Assembly: GCA_028290765.1 (NCBI GenBank)
Contig: JAQGJF010000268.1
Span: 1 to 9,229, forward strand
Reading direction: 5' to 3'
DNA: 9,229 nt
DNA from: Tardiphaga sp.
GTDB taxonomy: Bacteria; Pseudomonadota; Alphaproteobacteria; Rhizobiales; Xanthobacteraceae
In this document: positions 1-6,448 of the stretch, in pieces
Numbering within the stretch: position 1 is the first letter of the stretch
Layout: each line of letters starts with the position of its first letter
Notes under the pieces: model-generated
What the model was told of the DNA's origin: nothing
The model's database searches: none
The model's input: only the letters and a program-made list of their open reading frames with translations
Position numbers and translations under genes: made by a program

Positions 1-828
1 GGCGCGGCGTTCGACGTGTTCGTCGAGGAGCCCGCCACCTCGAACGTGCTGTTCGGCCATCCCAACGTGATCTGCACGCCGCATCTCGGCGCCGCCACCA
101 CCGAGGCGCAGGAGAATGTCGCGCTGCAGGTCGCCGAGCAGATGTCGGATTATCTGCTGACCGGCGCGATCTCCAACGCGGTCAACTTTCCGTCGATCAC
201 CGCGGAGGAGGCGCCGAAGCTGAAGCCGTTCATCGAGCTTGCCGAAAAGCTCGGTTCGTTCGCCGGCCAGCTCACGGAGACCGGCATCGCCAAGGTGCAG
301 ATCACCTATGAGGGGCACGTCGCCGAAATGAAGATCAAGGCGCTGACCTCGGCGGCGCTGTCGGGCCTGCTGCGGCCGATGCTCGGTGATGTCAACGTGG
401 TTTCGGCACCGGTCGTCGCCAAGGAGCGCGGCATGGTGGTCGATGAAATCGTCCGCGCGGCGCAGAGCGATTACGAGAGCCTGATCACGGTCACCGTTAC
501 CACCCAGACGCAGGAGCGCTCGGTGTCGGGCACGGTCTATCATGACGGCAAACCGCGGCTGGTCGATATCAAGGGCATTCGCGTCGATGCCGAGTTCGGC
601 AAGTCGATGATCTACGTCACCAACGAGGACAAGCCGGGCTTCATCGGCGGGTTTGCCGGCCTGCTCGGCGACGCCAAGATCAACATCGCGACCTTCCATC
701 TCGGCCGCAACAAGCAGGGCGGCGACGCCATCGCATTGGTCGAGATCGACGGCCCGGTGCCGGCGGACGTGCTGGCCAAGGTGCAGGCGCTGCCGCAGGT
801 CAAGCAGGCCAAGGCGCTGCAGTTCTAA
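1..828 (+). CDS. serA: D-3-phosphoglycerate dehydrogenase, C-terminal part (5' end outside window)
   Basis: The enzyme oxidises 3-phosphoglycerate to 3-phosphohydroxypyruvate with NAD+, the first step of the phosphorylated serine pathway, in the cytoplasm. The visible 275 residues begin inside the catalytic/nucleotide-binding core (AAFDVFVEEP). The segment CTPHLGAAT follows, with the conserved catalytic His at fragment residue 28 (codon 82-84). A long intervening segment (about residues 60-200) matches the extra allosteric substrate-binding (ASB) domain of the long SerA type. The last ~72 residues form an ACT domain (NEDKPG and INIATFHLGR), the usual site of serine feedback binding. The long type is roughly 530 residues, so about half is missing upstream. 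The frame is open from base 1, so the GTG at 16 is an internal valine and not a start. No clear terminator follows the TAA at 826-828. SerA identity is secure from the motif order. Confidence 0.96.
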   Translation, partial: GAAFDVFVEEPATSNVLFGHPNVICTPHLGAATTEAQENVALQVAEQMSDYLLTGAISNAVNFPSITAEEAPKLKPFIELAEKLGSFAGQLTETGIAKVQITYEGHVAEMKIKALTSAALSGLLRPMLGDVNVVSAPVVAKERGMVVDEIVRAAQSDYESLITVTVTTQTQERSVSGTVYHDGKPRLVDIKGIRVDAEFGKSMIYVTNEDKPGFIGGFAGLLGDAKINIATFHLGRNKQGGDAIALVEIDGPVPADVLAKVQALPQVKQAKALQF

Positions 829-882
829 GGGGCGCTGCTGTTCCGGAGCATGATGGTCTAAGCGGAATCGGGGTAGCTAACT

Positions 883-966
883 CCGTCATTGCGAGGAGCT
901 CTTGCGACGAAGCAATCCAGGTCTTGCTTGCGGCGCTGGATTGCTTCGCTTCGCTCGCAATGACGG
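883..966. repeat. REP-like palindromic intergenic element
   Basis: The outer arms are an 11-bp perfect inverted repeat, CCGTCATTGCG (883-893) and CGCAATGACGG (956-966). An inner pair, GAAGCAATCCAG (909-920) and CTGGATTGCTTC (936-947), is also a perfect inverted repeat. Together they can fold into one long interrupted hairpin. Elements with this CGTCATTGCGAG...GAAGCAATCCAG pattern are dispersed in Bradyrhizobium-type genomes (recalled, not searched). They often give rise to spurious ORFs, as here on both strands. It lies between serA and the muiA-like gene. It could act as a transcription end or mRNA stabiliser for serA, but no T-tract is seen. Confidence 0.85.
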
Positions 967-1029
967 GGCTGGTGGTGCCGAACCAACTTAGCCAGGGTGT
1001 CCGCCGCGGTCCTGCCGCGACGACGCCCC

Positions 1030-1051
1030 AAGGAAACCTCAAGGAAACCTC
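1030..1051. repeat. 11-bp tandem duplication
   Basis: The unit AAGGAAACCTC occurs twice head to tail (1030-1040 and 1041-1051), about 65 bp upstream of the muiA-like start. It looks like a slippage duplication. No function is evident. Confidence 0.7.
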
Positions 1052-1103
1052 AATCGAACCAATCCCTCTGTTGCGGCGTCTCACCACCAAGGGTGGGACT
1101 TCC

Positions 1104-1109
1104 AGGAGG
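1104..1109 (+). promoter_or_regulatory. Shine-Dalgarno of the muiA-like gene
   Basis: A full AGGAGG lies 6 bases before the ATG at 1116. It fixes that ATG as the start over in-frame upstream ATGs such as 924, which falls inside the REP-like element and has no such site. The signal peptide also begins exactly at this ATG. Confidence 0.85.
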
Positions 1110-1535
1110 GGTATCATGCGAATTATTGCCAGGACTCTTGCAACGGCCAGCCTCGTGGTTCTCACGGCGTTCGTGGCCGCGCAGGCGCAGGCGGCCAATG
1201 TGGACGCCGCGTCGGCCATTGATGCCGTCACCGTCTATCCCGATGGCGCCAGCGTCACCCGAATCATCACGCTCGATCTTCCTGCCGGTGAAAATTCGGC
1301 GGTGATCAGGGATTTTCCTCTGACGCTGGATAAATCCTCGCTGCGCGTCGAGGGTGAAGCCGGTGCGAAGCTGACGATCGGAGCGATCGACGCCCGGCCG
1401 CCCCGTGCTGCGCCGCCGGTCAATCTTTCGGAAATCGACAAGCGCATCGAAGCGCTGAAGGACGAGCATGCCAACCTGCAAGGCGCGATTGCCGCAGCCG
1501 GCGCGCGCCGAAAATTCGCCGAGCGTTTTGCGGAA

Positions 1536-1544
1536 GCGCGCCGG
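1536..1544 (+). other. Frameshift site (apparent 1-base deletion)
   Basis: The bases read GAA GCG CG CCG GCG GGA. Only two bases stand between the GCG codon (1536-1538, frame 3) and the CCG codon (1541-1543, frame 2). A codon such as TCG there would give EASPAG in one continuous frame, so loss of one base at about 1539 is the simplest explanation. There is no homopolymer run to suggest programmed slippage. Confidence 0.75.
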
Positions 1545-1780
1545 CGGGAATTGGCGAGAAGGGCGAGGCACGTCCGATCGCCGAATGGCGAACTGCCTTT
1601 GCCGCGGTCTCGGAGGAAGTCGCGATCGCGGATGCTGCCATCCGCGACGCGGAACGCAAGCAGCGCGACATTGACCGTGAGGTCGCGCGACTGGAATCCG
1701 ATCGGGCGATCAAGCCGCCGAGCAAGCTCGAGATCCGGATCGATCTCGCCGCCGCCGCCGCGACCAAAGCGACGCTGCGG

Positions 1781-2773
1781 GTGACCTATACCGTGCGCAA
1801 CGCGCGCTGGACGCCGCTTTACGATGCCCGCCTCGACACCGGAACGGGAGGCCGCAAGCCCGCGATCGAACTGGTGCGCCGCGCTGAAATCACCCAGACC
1901 ACGGGAGAGGACTGGTCGGATGTTGCGCTGAGCGTCTCGACCGTGCGAACGGCGCGCGGCGGTAACGCGCCCGAACTGAATTCGCTGATCGTGCAATATC
2001 CGCAACCTGCGCGTCCCCTCGTGGGTGGTGCCGCCTCGGATGAAGCGAAGTTTCTTCCCCGCTCGGCGCCGGCGCCCAAGGCGGCGGAGCCTCCCGCGCA
2101 ACGCGCCGATCAGCAGCAGGCCACGGCGGAAGTCAGCGGCTTCCAGGTGACGTTCAAGGTGCCGGGCCGCGTCAGCGTTGGCGCGAGCGAGGGCGCCAAG
2201 AGCCTGGGTATTTCCACGGCAACCATCGCGCCGGATCTCGTCGTACGTGCGGTGCCCGTGCTGGATCCGACGGCGTTTCTCGAAGCAAGCTTCAAGCAGG
2301 CAGAGGACGCACCGCTGCTGCCGGGCCGGGTCGCGATCTACCGCGACGGCGTGTTTGTCGGTCGCGGTCAGATGGCGGCCGCGGGCAAGGACGAAACGGT
2401 ACGGCTCGGTTTCGGCGCCGACGACAAGATCAAGGTCGAACGCTCCGTTGTCAAACGCAACGAAGGATCGGCGGGCCTGATCCTGACCACATCGAAGACC
2501 GACGAACGCTCGTTCAAGACCGTTGTGCGCAACGGCCATGATTTCCCGATCAAGGTCGCAATCGAGGATCAGCTGCCGGTCAGCGAAAACGAAGACATTC
2601 AGGTCGAGATGCTGCCCTCGGCGACGCCGCCGACGGCGACCAATCTGCGCGACAAGCGCGGTGTCCTTGAATGGGCATTCGTCGCCGGGCCCGGTGAGGT
2701 CAAGGACATTGCGTTTGCATGGCGTGTGCGCTGGCCCAAGGACAAGGGCGTCGTCATGGTGCCGGCCGGTTGA
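1781..2773 (+). CDS. DUF4139 domain reading frame (3' part of the broken muiA-like gene)
   Basis: This 330-residue open frame holds nearly all of the DUF4139 domain: YTVRNARWTPLYDARLDT at its start, then RRAEITQTTGEDWSD, and a C-terminus ending VRWPKDKGVVMVPAG. It has no signal peptide of its own. The first usable start codon after the frameshift is GTG at 1781, and it overlaps the TGA that ends the shifted upstream frame (GTGA, 1781-1784). Reinitiation could therefore in principle yield this piece in the cytoplasm, though no good ribosome binding site precedes it. The family homology continues upstream of 1781 in the same frame, so this is a gene fragment and not a native start. Confidence 0.6.
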   Translation: MTYTVRNARWTPLYDARLDTGTGGRKPAIELVRRAEITQTTGEDWSDVALSVSTVRTARGGNAPELNSLIVQYPQPARPLVGGAASDEAKFLPRSAPAPKAAEPPAQRADQQQATAEVSGFQVTFKVPGRVSVGASEGAKSLGISTATIAPDLVVRAVPVLDPTAFLEASFKQAEDAPLLPGRVAIYRDGVFVGRGQMAAAGKDETVRLGFGADDKIKVERSVVKRNEGSAGLILTTSKTDERSFKTVVRNGHDFPIKVAIEDQLPVSENEDIQVEMLPSATPPTATNLRDKRGVLEWAFVAGPGEVKDIAFAWRVRWPKDKGVVMVPAG

Positions 2774-2830
2774 CGCCAAGAACAGGGAGCGGCGACGCGC
2801 GAGATCGGGTGTGGCCGCCGACCTGGTAGT

Positions 2831-2857
2831 TTTACCGGGAAAACGCGGTAAACGCGG
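2831..2857. promoter_or_regulatory. Inverted repeat plus direct repeat upstream of the first MCP
   Basis: TTTACCG (2831-2837) and CGGTAAA (2846-2852) form a perfect 7-bp dyad with an 8-base spacer. Overlapping it, AAACGCGG occurs twice with a 9-base period (2841-2848 and 2850-2857). The pair sits just upstream of the candidate promoter at 2859-2885. That position fits a regulator site. It could also be a weak terminator for the muiA-like gene, although no T-run follows. Confidence 0.4.
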
Positions 2858-2858
2858 G

Positions 2859-2885
2859 CTAAAGGAATTCGGTCATATAATCGGG
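2859..2885 (+). promoter_or_regulatory. Candidate promoter of the first MCP
   Basis: The block CTAAAGGAATTCGG is followed by TATAAT (2876-2881), a perfect -10-like hexamer. No good TTGACA-like -35 is found at normal spacing. The block AAAGGAAT...CATA..AT recurs at almost the same distance from the next MCP start (4676-4702), which supports a regulatory role. The sigma factor cannot be decided by eye. Confidence 0.45.
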
Positions 2886-2911
2886 AAAGCAGCCTGCGCG
2901 CCCGCTCTCCC

Positions 2912-2916
2912 GGAGA
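2912..2916 (+). promoter_or_regulatory. Ribosome binding site, first MCP
   Basis: GGAGA lies 6 bases before GTG 2923. An in-frame TTG at 2929 would give an N-terminus (MKLNNLTI) identical to the third MCP, but it would sit 12 bases from this site. The other two MCPs have 7 bases, so GTG 2923 is preferred. Confidence 0.7.
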
Positions 2917-2922
2917 CCTCCT

Positions 2923-4611
2923 GTGAAGTTGAAGCTGAACAACCTGACCATCACCCCCAAGCTCGGTATCCTGGTGGGGATGACGCTGCTCGGTCTCTGC
3001 GCCGCCGGCGTGCTGGCCGGCTGGCTGATGCAGCGCGAAATGATCAACGCGCGGGTCGATCAGCTCAAGGCTGTCGTCGAGATGGGACGCAACACGGCGA
3101 TCGCGCTGCAAAAGAAGGTCGATGCCGGTCAGCTCACCAAGGATGCCGCGATCGCAGAGCTTAGCAGCCGCATCGAGTCGATGACCTACGATAACGGCAA
3201 CGGCTATCCGTTCATCTACACGATGGACGGCATCGTCGTCATGATTCCCGGTTTCAAAGCCGGAAGCGACCGGCTGAACGTATTAGTCAATGGCAGGGCG
3301 GTGGCGCGCGAATTGCGCGACGGCGTCGCCGCCAAGGGCGAGCACACGCTGACCTATGAATTTATCAAGCCCAACGGGCAGGTGCCGGTCCGCAAGCTCA
3401 CCTACGCGGCGGCGATCCCGGGCTGGAACATGTTCATCGCCAGCGGCATCTATCTGGATGACCTCGACGCCAAGCTGGCGCCGATCATGTGGGCGCTTGG
3501 CCTGGCGATTCTCGCGATCGGCATGATAGCAGGCTGCATTGCCTGGTTGATCGGCCGCAGCATCACGCGTCCGCTCGGGCAGCTCGGCGTCCGCATGCGG
3601 ACATTGGCGGACGGTGCTCTCGACGGCGATATTCCCGGGGTCGGTCGCGGCGACGAGGTCGGCGCCATGGCGGCGACCGTTCAGATCTTCAAGGACAACG
3701 CCGTTCGGATTCGCGGCCTCGAACAGGTCGAGGCCGAGGCGCAGGGCCGCACCGCCGCCGAGCGGCGCGCGGCGATGGAAAATCTCGCCAGCGATTTCGA
3801 ACGCAGCGTCAACGGCATCGTTCGGTCGGTCGCTTCAGCCGCGGCCGGTATGCAGACCACGGCGCAATCGATGACCGCGACCGCCAGCGATGCCAGCGCC
3901 CGCGCCGCGACGGTGGGCACCGCATCCCAGACCGCATCCAACAATGTCGGAACGGTCGCCGCGGCCGCCGAAGAATTGTCGGCTTCGGTGGCGGAGATTT
4001 CGCGCCAGGTGGCGCAGTCGAGCGAGATCGCCAGCAAGGCTGTGGGCGACGCGGAACGTACCAACGCCACGGTCAAGCAATTGTCCAGCGGCGCCGAAAA
4101 GATCGGCGAGGTGGTGCAACTGATCCATAGCATCGCGGCGCAGACCAACCTGCTCGCGCTCAATGCCACCATCGAGGCGGCGCGCGCCGGCGAGTCAGGC
4201 CGCGGCTTCGCCGTCGTGGCGTCCGAAGTGAAGGCGCTGGCGAGCCAGACCGCCAAGGCTACCGAGGAGATCTCAGCCCAGGTCGCGGCGATGCAGGCGT
4301 CGACCAGCGATGCGGTGCTCTCGATCGGTGGAATCACCGGCACCATCGCGCAGATGAGCGAGATCACCAGCAACATTTCCAGCGCGATCGACCAACAGGG
4401 ATCGGCCACGCGCGAGATCGCCCGCAACATCCAGTCGGTTGCGGCCGGATCGAGCGAGATCAACGCGCATATCGGCGGCGTCAGCACGGCAGCGGCGGCG
4501 ACCGGGGCGGCCGCGGCGGATGTGCTTTCGAATGCGCGGGAGCTGGACGGTCAGTCGGCGATGTTGCGCACCGCGGTCGATGAATTCCTGACCAAGGTTC
4601 GCGCCGCCTGA
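2923..4611 (+). CDS. Methyl-accepting chemotaxis protein 1 (single-Cache sensor, divergent pocket)
   Basis: This is a 562-residue inner-membrane chemoreceptor. It would sense a periplasmic ligand and control the CheA/CheW kinase. TM1 is at about residues 14-36 and the periplasmic sensor at about 37-186. The sensor is of the sCache_2 type, ending [28 protein letters not shown]2 is at about 186-210 and HAMP at about 211-265. The signalling domain has its hairpin tip at 404-440 ([20 protein letters not shown], then [17 protein letters not shown]). A methylation-type site, [10 protein letters not shown], is at 346-355 (E350/E351). The C-terminus is KVRAA, with no CheR-tethering pentapeptide. The sensor differs from the two paralogs: the loop [13 protein letters not shown] is one residue shorter than theirs, KPNG replaces KPGQ, and IASG replaces LGTG, so a different ligand is likely. 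It starts with GTG, 149 bp after the muiA-like gene, and is probably transcribed from its own promoter. The ligand is unknown. Confidence 0.95.
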   Translation: MKLKLNNLTITPKLGILVGMTLLGLCAAGVLAGWLMQREMINARVDQLKAVVEMGRNTAIALQKKVDAGQLTKDAAIAELSSRIESMTYDNGNGYPFIYTMDGIVVMIPGFKAGSDRLNVLVNGRAVARELRDGVAAKGEHTLTYEFIKPNGQVPVRKLTYAAAIPGWNMFIASGIYLDDLDAKLAPIMWALGLAILAIGMIAGCIAWLIGRSITRPLGQLGVRMRTLADGALDGDIPGVGRGDEVGAMAATVQIFKDNAVRIRGLEQVEAEAQGRTAAERRAAMENLASDFERSVNGIVRSVASAAAGMQTTAQSMTATASDASARAATVGTASQTASNNVGTVAAAAEELSASVAEISRQVAQSSEIASKAVGDAERTNATVKQLSSGAEKIGEVVQLIHSIAAQTNLLALNATIEAARAGESGRGFAVVASEVKALASQTAKATEEISAQVAAMQASTSDAVLSIGGITGTIAQMSEITSNISSAIDQQGSATREIARNIQSVAAGSSEINAHIGGVSTAAAATGAAAADVLSNARELDGQSAMLRTAVDEFLTKVRAA

Positions 4612-4629
4612 GTCGTTTCGTCGCAGCGT

Positions 4630-4663
4630 CGGCTGCCAAACCCAGTAGCTCTACGGGCAGCCG
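4630..4663 (+). terminator. Stem-loop after the first MCP, possible terminator
   Basis: CGGCTGCC (4630-4637) and GGCAGCCG (4656-4663) are perfect 8-bp arms around an 18-base loop, which may pair further (GTA/TAC). GTTAAAAG follows, with no real T-run, so a classical intrinsic terminator is only moderately supported. It lies 18 bases after the TGA of the first MCP and ahead of the candidate promoter of the second. Confidence 0.45.
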
Positions 4664-4675
4664 TTAAAAGGGGCG

Positions 4676-4702
4676 ATAAAGGAATCAGCCATAATGTCCG
4701 GG
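4676..4702 (+). promoter_or_regulatory. Candidate promoter of the second MCP
   Basis: ATAAAGGAATCAGCC followed by CATAAT (4690-4695) repeats the block found before the first MCP. The AAAGG is 67 bp from the GTG here and 62 bp there. The upstream in-frame ATG at 4694 falls inside this -10-like hexamer, which argues that it is not a translation start. Confidence 0.45.
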
Positions 4703-4732
4703 CGAATCAGCGCGCCCTGCGCCTTCCCCCCC

Positions 4733-4737
4733 GGAGA
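4733..4737 (+). promoter_or_regulatory. Ribosome binding site, second MCP
   Basis: GGAGA is 7 bases before GTG 4745. Together with the conserved context CCCGGAGAT...TCGTGAAG seen at the third MCP, it selects GTG 4745 over the in-frame ATG at 4694, which has no comparable site. Confidence 0.75.
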
Positions 4738-4744
4738 TATCATC

Positions 4745-6430
4745 GTGAAGCTGACCAATCTTACGATTACCCCCAAACTCGGTGTGTTGGTGGGCGTGAT
4801 GCTGCTCGGCCTTTGCGCTGCCGGCGTGCTGGCGGGATATCTGGTGCAGCGGGAAATGATCAATGCCCGGCTCGACCAGGCCCGCGTGATCGTCGAGACC
4901 GGCCGTAGCCTGGCCATGGGGCTGCAGAAGCAGGTCGATGCCGGCCAGATGACCAAGGAGGCCGCGCTGGCGGAATTCGGCCGCCGCGCCAATTCGATGA
5001 CCTTCGACAAGGGCGACGGCTATCTGTTCGGCTCGACCATGGACGGCGTCACCGTGCTGTCGCCCGACGCCAAGATGATCGGCCAGAATCGACTCGACGT
5101 GATCACCAACGGAAAGAACATCGGCCGCGAATGGCGCGACGGCGTCGCCGCCAAGGGCGAGCACGTCATGACCTATGATTTCAACAAGCCGGGCCAGACC
5201 GAGCCGCGCCGCAAGCTGGGTTACGCAGCCGCCATTCCCGGCTGGAACATGTATCTCGGGACCGGGGTCTACCTCGACGACGTCGACGCCAAACTGAAGC
5301 CGATCATCTGGTCGCTCGGCCTGGCGATCCTCGTCATCGGCGCGATCTCGGGCTTCATTGCCTGGCTGATCGGCCGCAGCATCGCCCGTCCGCTCGGCCA
5401 GCTCGGCACCCGCATGCGGACATTGGCGGACGGAGCCCTGGACGGCGACATTCCCGGGGTCGGCCGCGGCGACGAGATCGGCGCGATGGCGGCGACCGTT
5501 CAGATCTTCAAGGACAACGCCGTTCGCATTCGCGGTCTCGAACAGGTCGAGGCCGAAGCCCAGGGCCGCGTCGCGGCCGAGCGTCGCGCCGCGATGGAAG
5601 GCCTTGCCAACGATTTCGAGCGCAGCGTCAACGGCATCGTTCGTTCGGTGGCGACCGCGGCGGCCGGCATGCAGACCACCGCGCAATCCATGACAGCGAC
5701 TGCGAGCGACGCCAGTTCGCGCGCCGCGACGGTCGGCGCCGCATCCGAGCGGTCATCCAGCAATGTCGGCACCGTTGCCGCCGCGGCGGAGCAATTGTCG
5801 GCATCGGTCGCCGAGGTTTTGCGCCAGGTCGCACAGTCGAGCGAGATCGCCAGCAAGGCGGTCGGTGATGCGGAACGCACCAATGCCACCGTCAAACTGC
5901 TCTCCAGCGGCGCGGAGAAGATCGGCGAGGTCGTCCAGCTGATCCACAGCATCGCTGCCCAGACCAACCTCCTGGCGCTCAACGCCACCATCGAGGCGGC
6001 GCGGGCCGGTGAATCCGGCCGCGGGTTTGCCGTGGTGGCATCCGAGGTCAAGGCGCTGGCCAGCCAGACCGCCAAGGCCACCGAGGAAATATCGGCCCAG
6101 GTCGCCGCCATGCAGGCATCGACCAGCGACGCGGTGCTCTCGATCGCCGCCATCACCGGCACCATCGCGCAGATGAGCGAGATCACCAGCGGCATCTCCA
6201 CCGCGGTGCAGGAGCAGGGCAGCGCAACGCGGGAAATCGCCAGCAGCATCCAGTCGGTCGCAGCCGGCGCCAGCGAAGTCAGCAACCATATTGGCGGCGT
6301 CAGCGCGGCGGCCGAAGCGACCGGCACCGCGGCGGCGACCGTTCTGACCAATGCCCGCGAACTCGACAGCCAGTCGGGCATGCTGCGGACCGCGGTCGAT
6401 CAGTTCCTCAGCAAGGTGCGCGCGGCGTAA
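4745..6430 (+). CDS. Methyl-accepting chemotaxis protein 2 (sCache_2-type sensor)
   Basis: This 561-residue chemoreceptor has the same plan as its upstream neighbour: TM1 about 12-34, periplasmic sensor about 35-185, TM2 about 185-209, HAMP about 210-264, and a signalling tip at 403-439. The sensor matches the sCache_2 pattern well, with [17 protein letters not shown], then [13 protein letters not shown], and [17 protein letters not shown]. Family members with known ligands often bind small carboxylates such as pyruvate, acetate or propionate, but the ligand here is not readable from sequence. The methylation-type site is [10 protein letters not shown] with Q350 (codon CAA at 5792-5794), where the other two MCPs have Glu. 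It ends KVRAA without a CheR-binding tail. GTG 4745 is chosen from the ribosome binding site and paralog alignment; starting at ATG 4694 would add 17 residues with no counterpart. It is convergent with the permease, stop to stop 18 bp. Confidence 0.95.
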   Translation: MKLTNLTITPKLGVLVGVMLLGLCAAGVLAGYLVQREMINARLDQARVIVETGRSLAMGLQKQVDAGQMTKEAALAEFGRRANSMTFDKGDGYLFGSTMDGVTVLSPDAKMIGQNRLDVITNGKNIGREWRDGVAAKGEHVMTYDFNKPGQTEPRRKLGYAAAIPGWNMYLGTGVYLDDVDAKLKPIIWSLGLAILVIGAISGFIAWLIGRSIARPLGQLGTRMRTLADGALDGDIPGVGRGDEIGAMAATVQIFKDNAVRIRGLEQVEAEAQGRVAAERRAAMEGLANDFERSVNGIVRSVATAAAGMQTTAQSMTATASDASSRAATVGAASERSSSNVGTVAAAAEQLSASVAEVLRQVAQSSEIASKAVGDAERTNATVKLLSSGAEKIGEVVQLIHSIAAQTNLLALNATIEAARAGESGRGFAVVASEVKALASQTAKATEEISAQVAAMQASTSDAVLSIAAITGTIAQMSEITSGISTAVQEQGSATREIASSIQSVAAGASEVSNHIGGVSAAAEATGTAAATVLTNARELDSQSGMLRTAVDQFLSKVRAA

Positions 6431-6448
6431 GCCACCATCGAGAGATGA

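Larger units (their letters stand above)
1116..2773 (+). pseudogene. MuiA-family DUF4140/DUF4139 secreted protein, frameshifted
   Basis: Restoring one base near 1539 gives a single product of 552 residues, about the usual length for the mucoidy-inhibitor MuiA family. Residues 1-26 are a signal peptide (MRIIARTLATAS..., cleavage after AQA), so the protein is exported. The DUF4140 N-terminal domain follows from IDAVTVYPDGASVTR at about residue 33. A coiled coil starts near residue 105 (EIDKRIEALKDEHANLQ) and continues after the break to about 205. The DUF4139 domain begins at LRVTYTVRNARWTPLYDARL and includes TGEDWSDVALSVSTVR. Frame 3 carries the family sequence to ERFAEA (about 1538). From 1541 the family sequence continues in frame 2 (PAGIGEKGEARP), while frame 3 turns into an Arg/Ser-rich tail ending at a TGA at 1782-1784. 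The molecular function of the family is poorly known; MuiA was named for an effect on mucoidy. A sequencing error is a real alternative to a true mutation. Confidence 0.85.

Noticed and set aside
829..882. Possible terminator after serA (TTCCG at 841-845 with CGGAA at 863-867)
   Set aside because: The arms are only 5 bp with a 17-base loop and no T-run. It may be a decayed copy of a rhizobial repeat, which cannot be judged here.
924..1115. N-terminal extension of the muiA-like frame back to ATG 924
   Set aside because: It starts inside the REP-like palindrome and lacks a ribosome binding site. ATG 1116 has AGGAGG at 6 bases and begins a signal peptide.
1235..2779. 514-codon minus-strand frame opposite the muiA-like gene
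   Set aside because: It is an Arg-rich antisense shadow of a GC-rich gene with no recognisable domain. The plus strand carries clear family motifs.
4597..4611. Missing CheR/CheB-binding pentapeptide at the MCP C-terminus as an anomaly
   Set aside because: Many MCPs, including most in alphaproteobacteria, lack it. The ending KVRAA is the same in the second MCP.
4694..4744. ATG 4694 as the start of the second MCP
   Set aside because: It lies within the promoter-like block shared with the first MCP, has no good binding site, and adds 17 residues missing from both paralogs.
4685..5686. Long minus-strand frame opposite the second MCP, with a similar one at 8096-9112
   Set aside because: Both mirror the same paralogous MCP coding sequence, so their mutual resemblance is explained by the MCPs.
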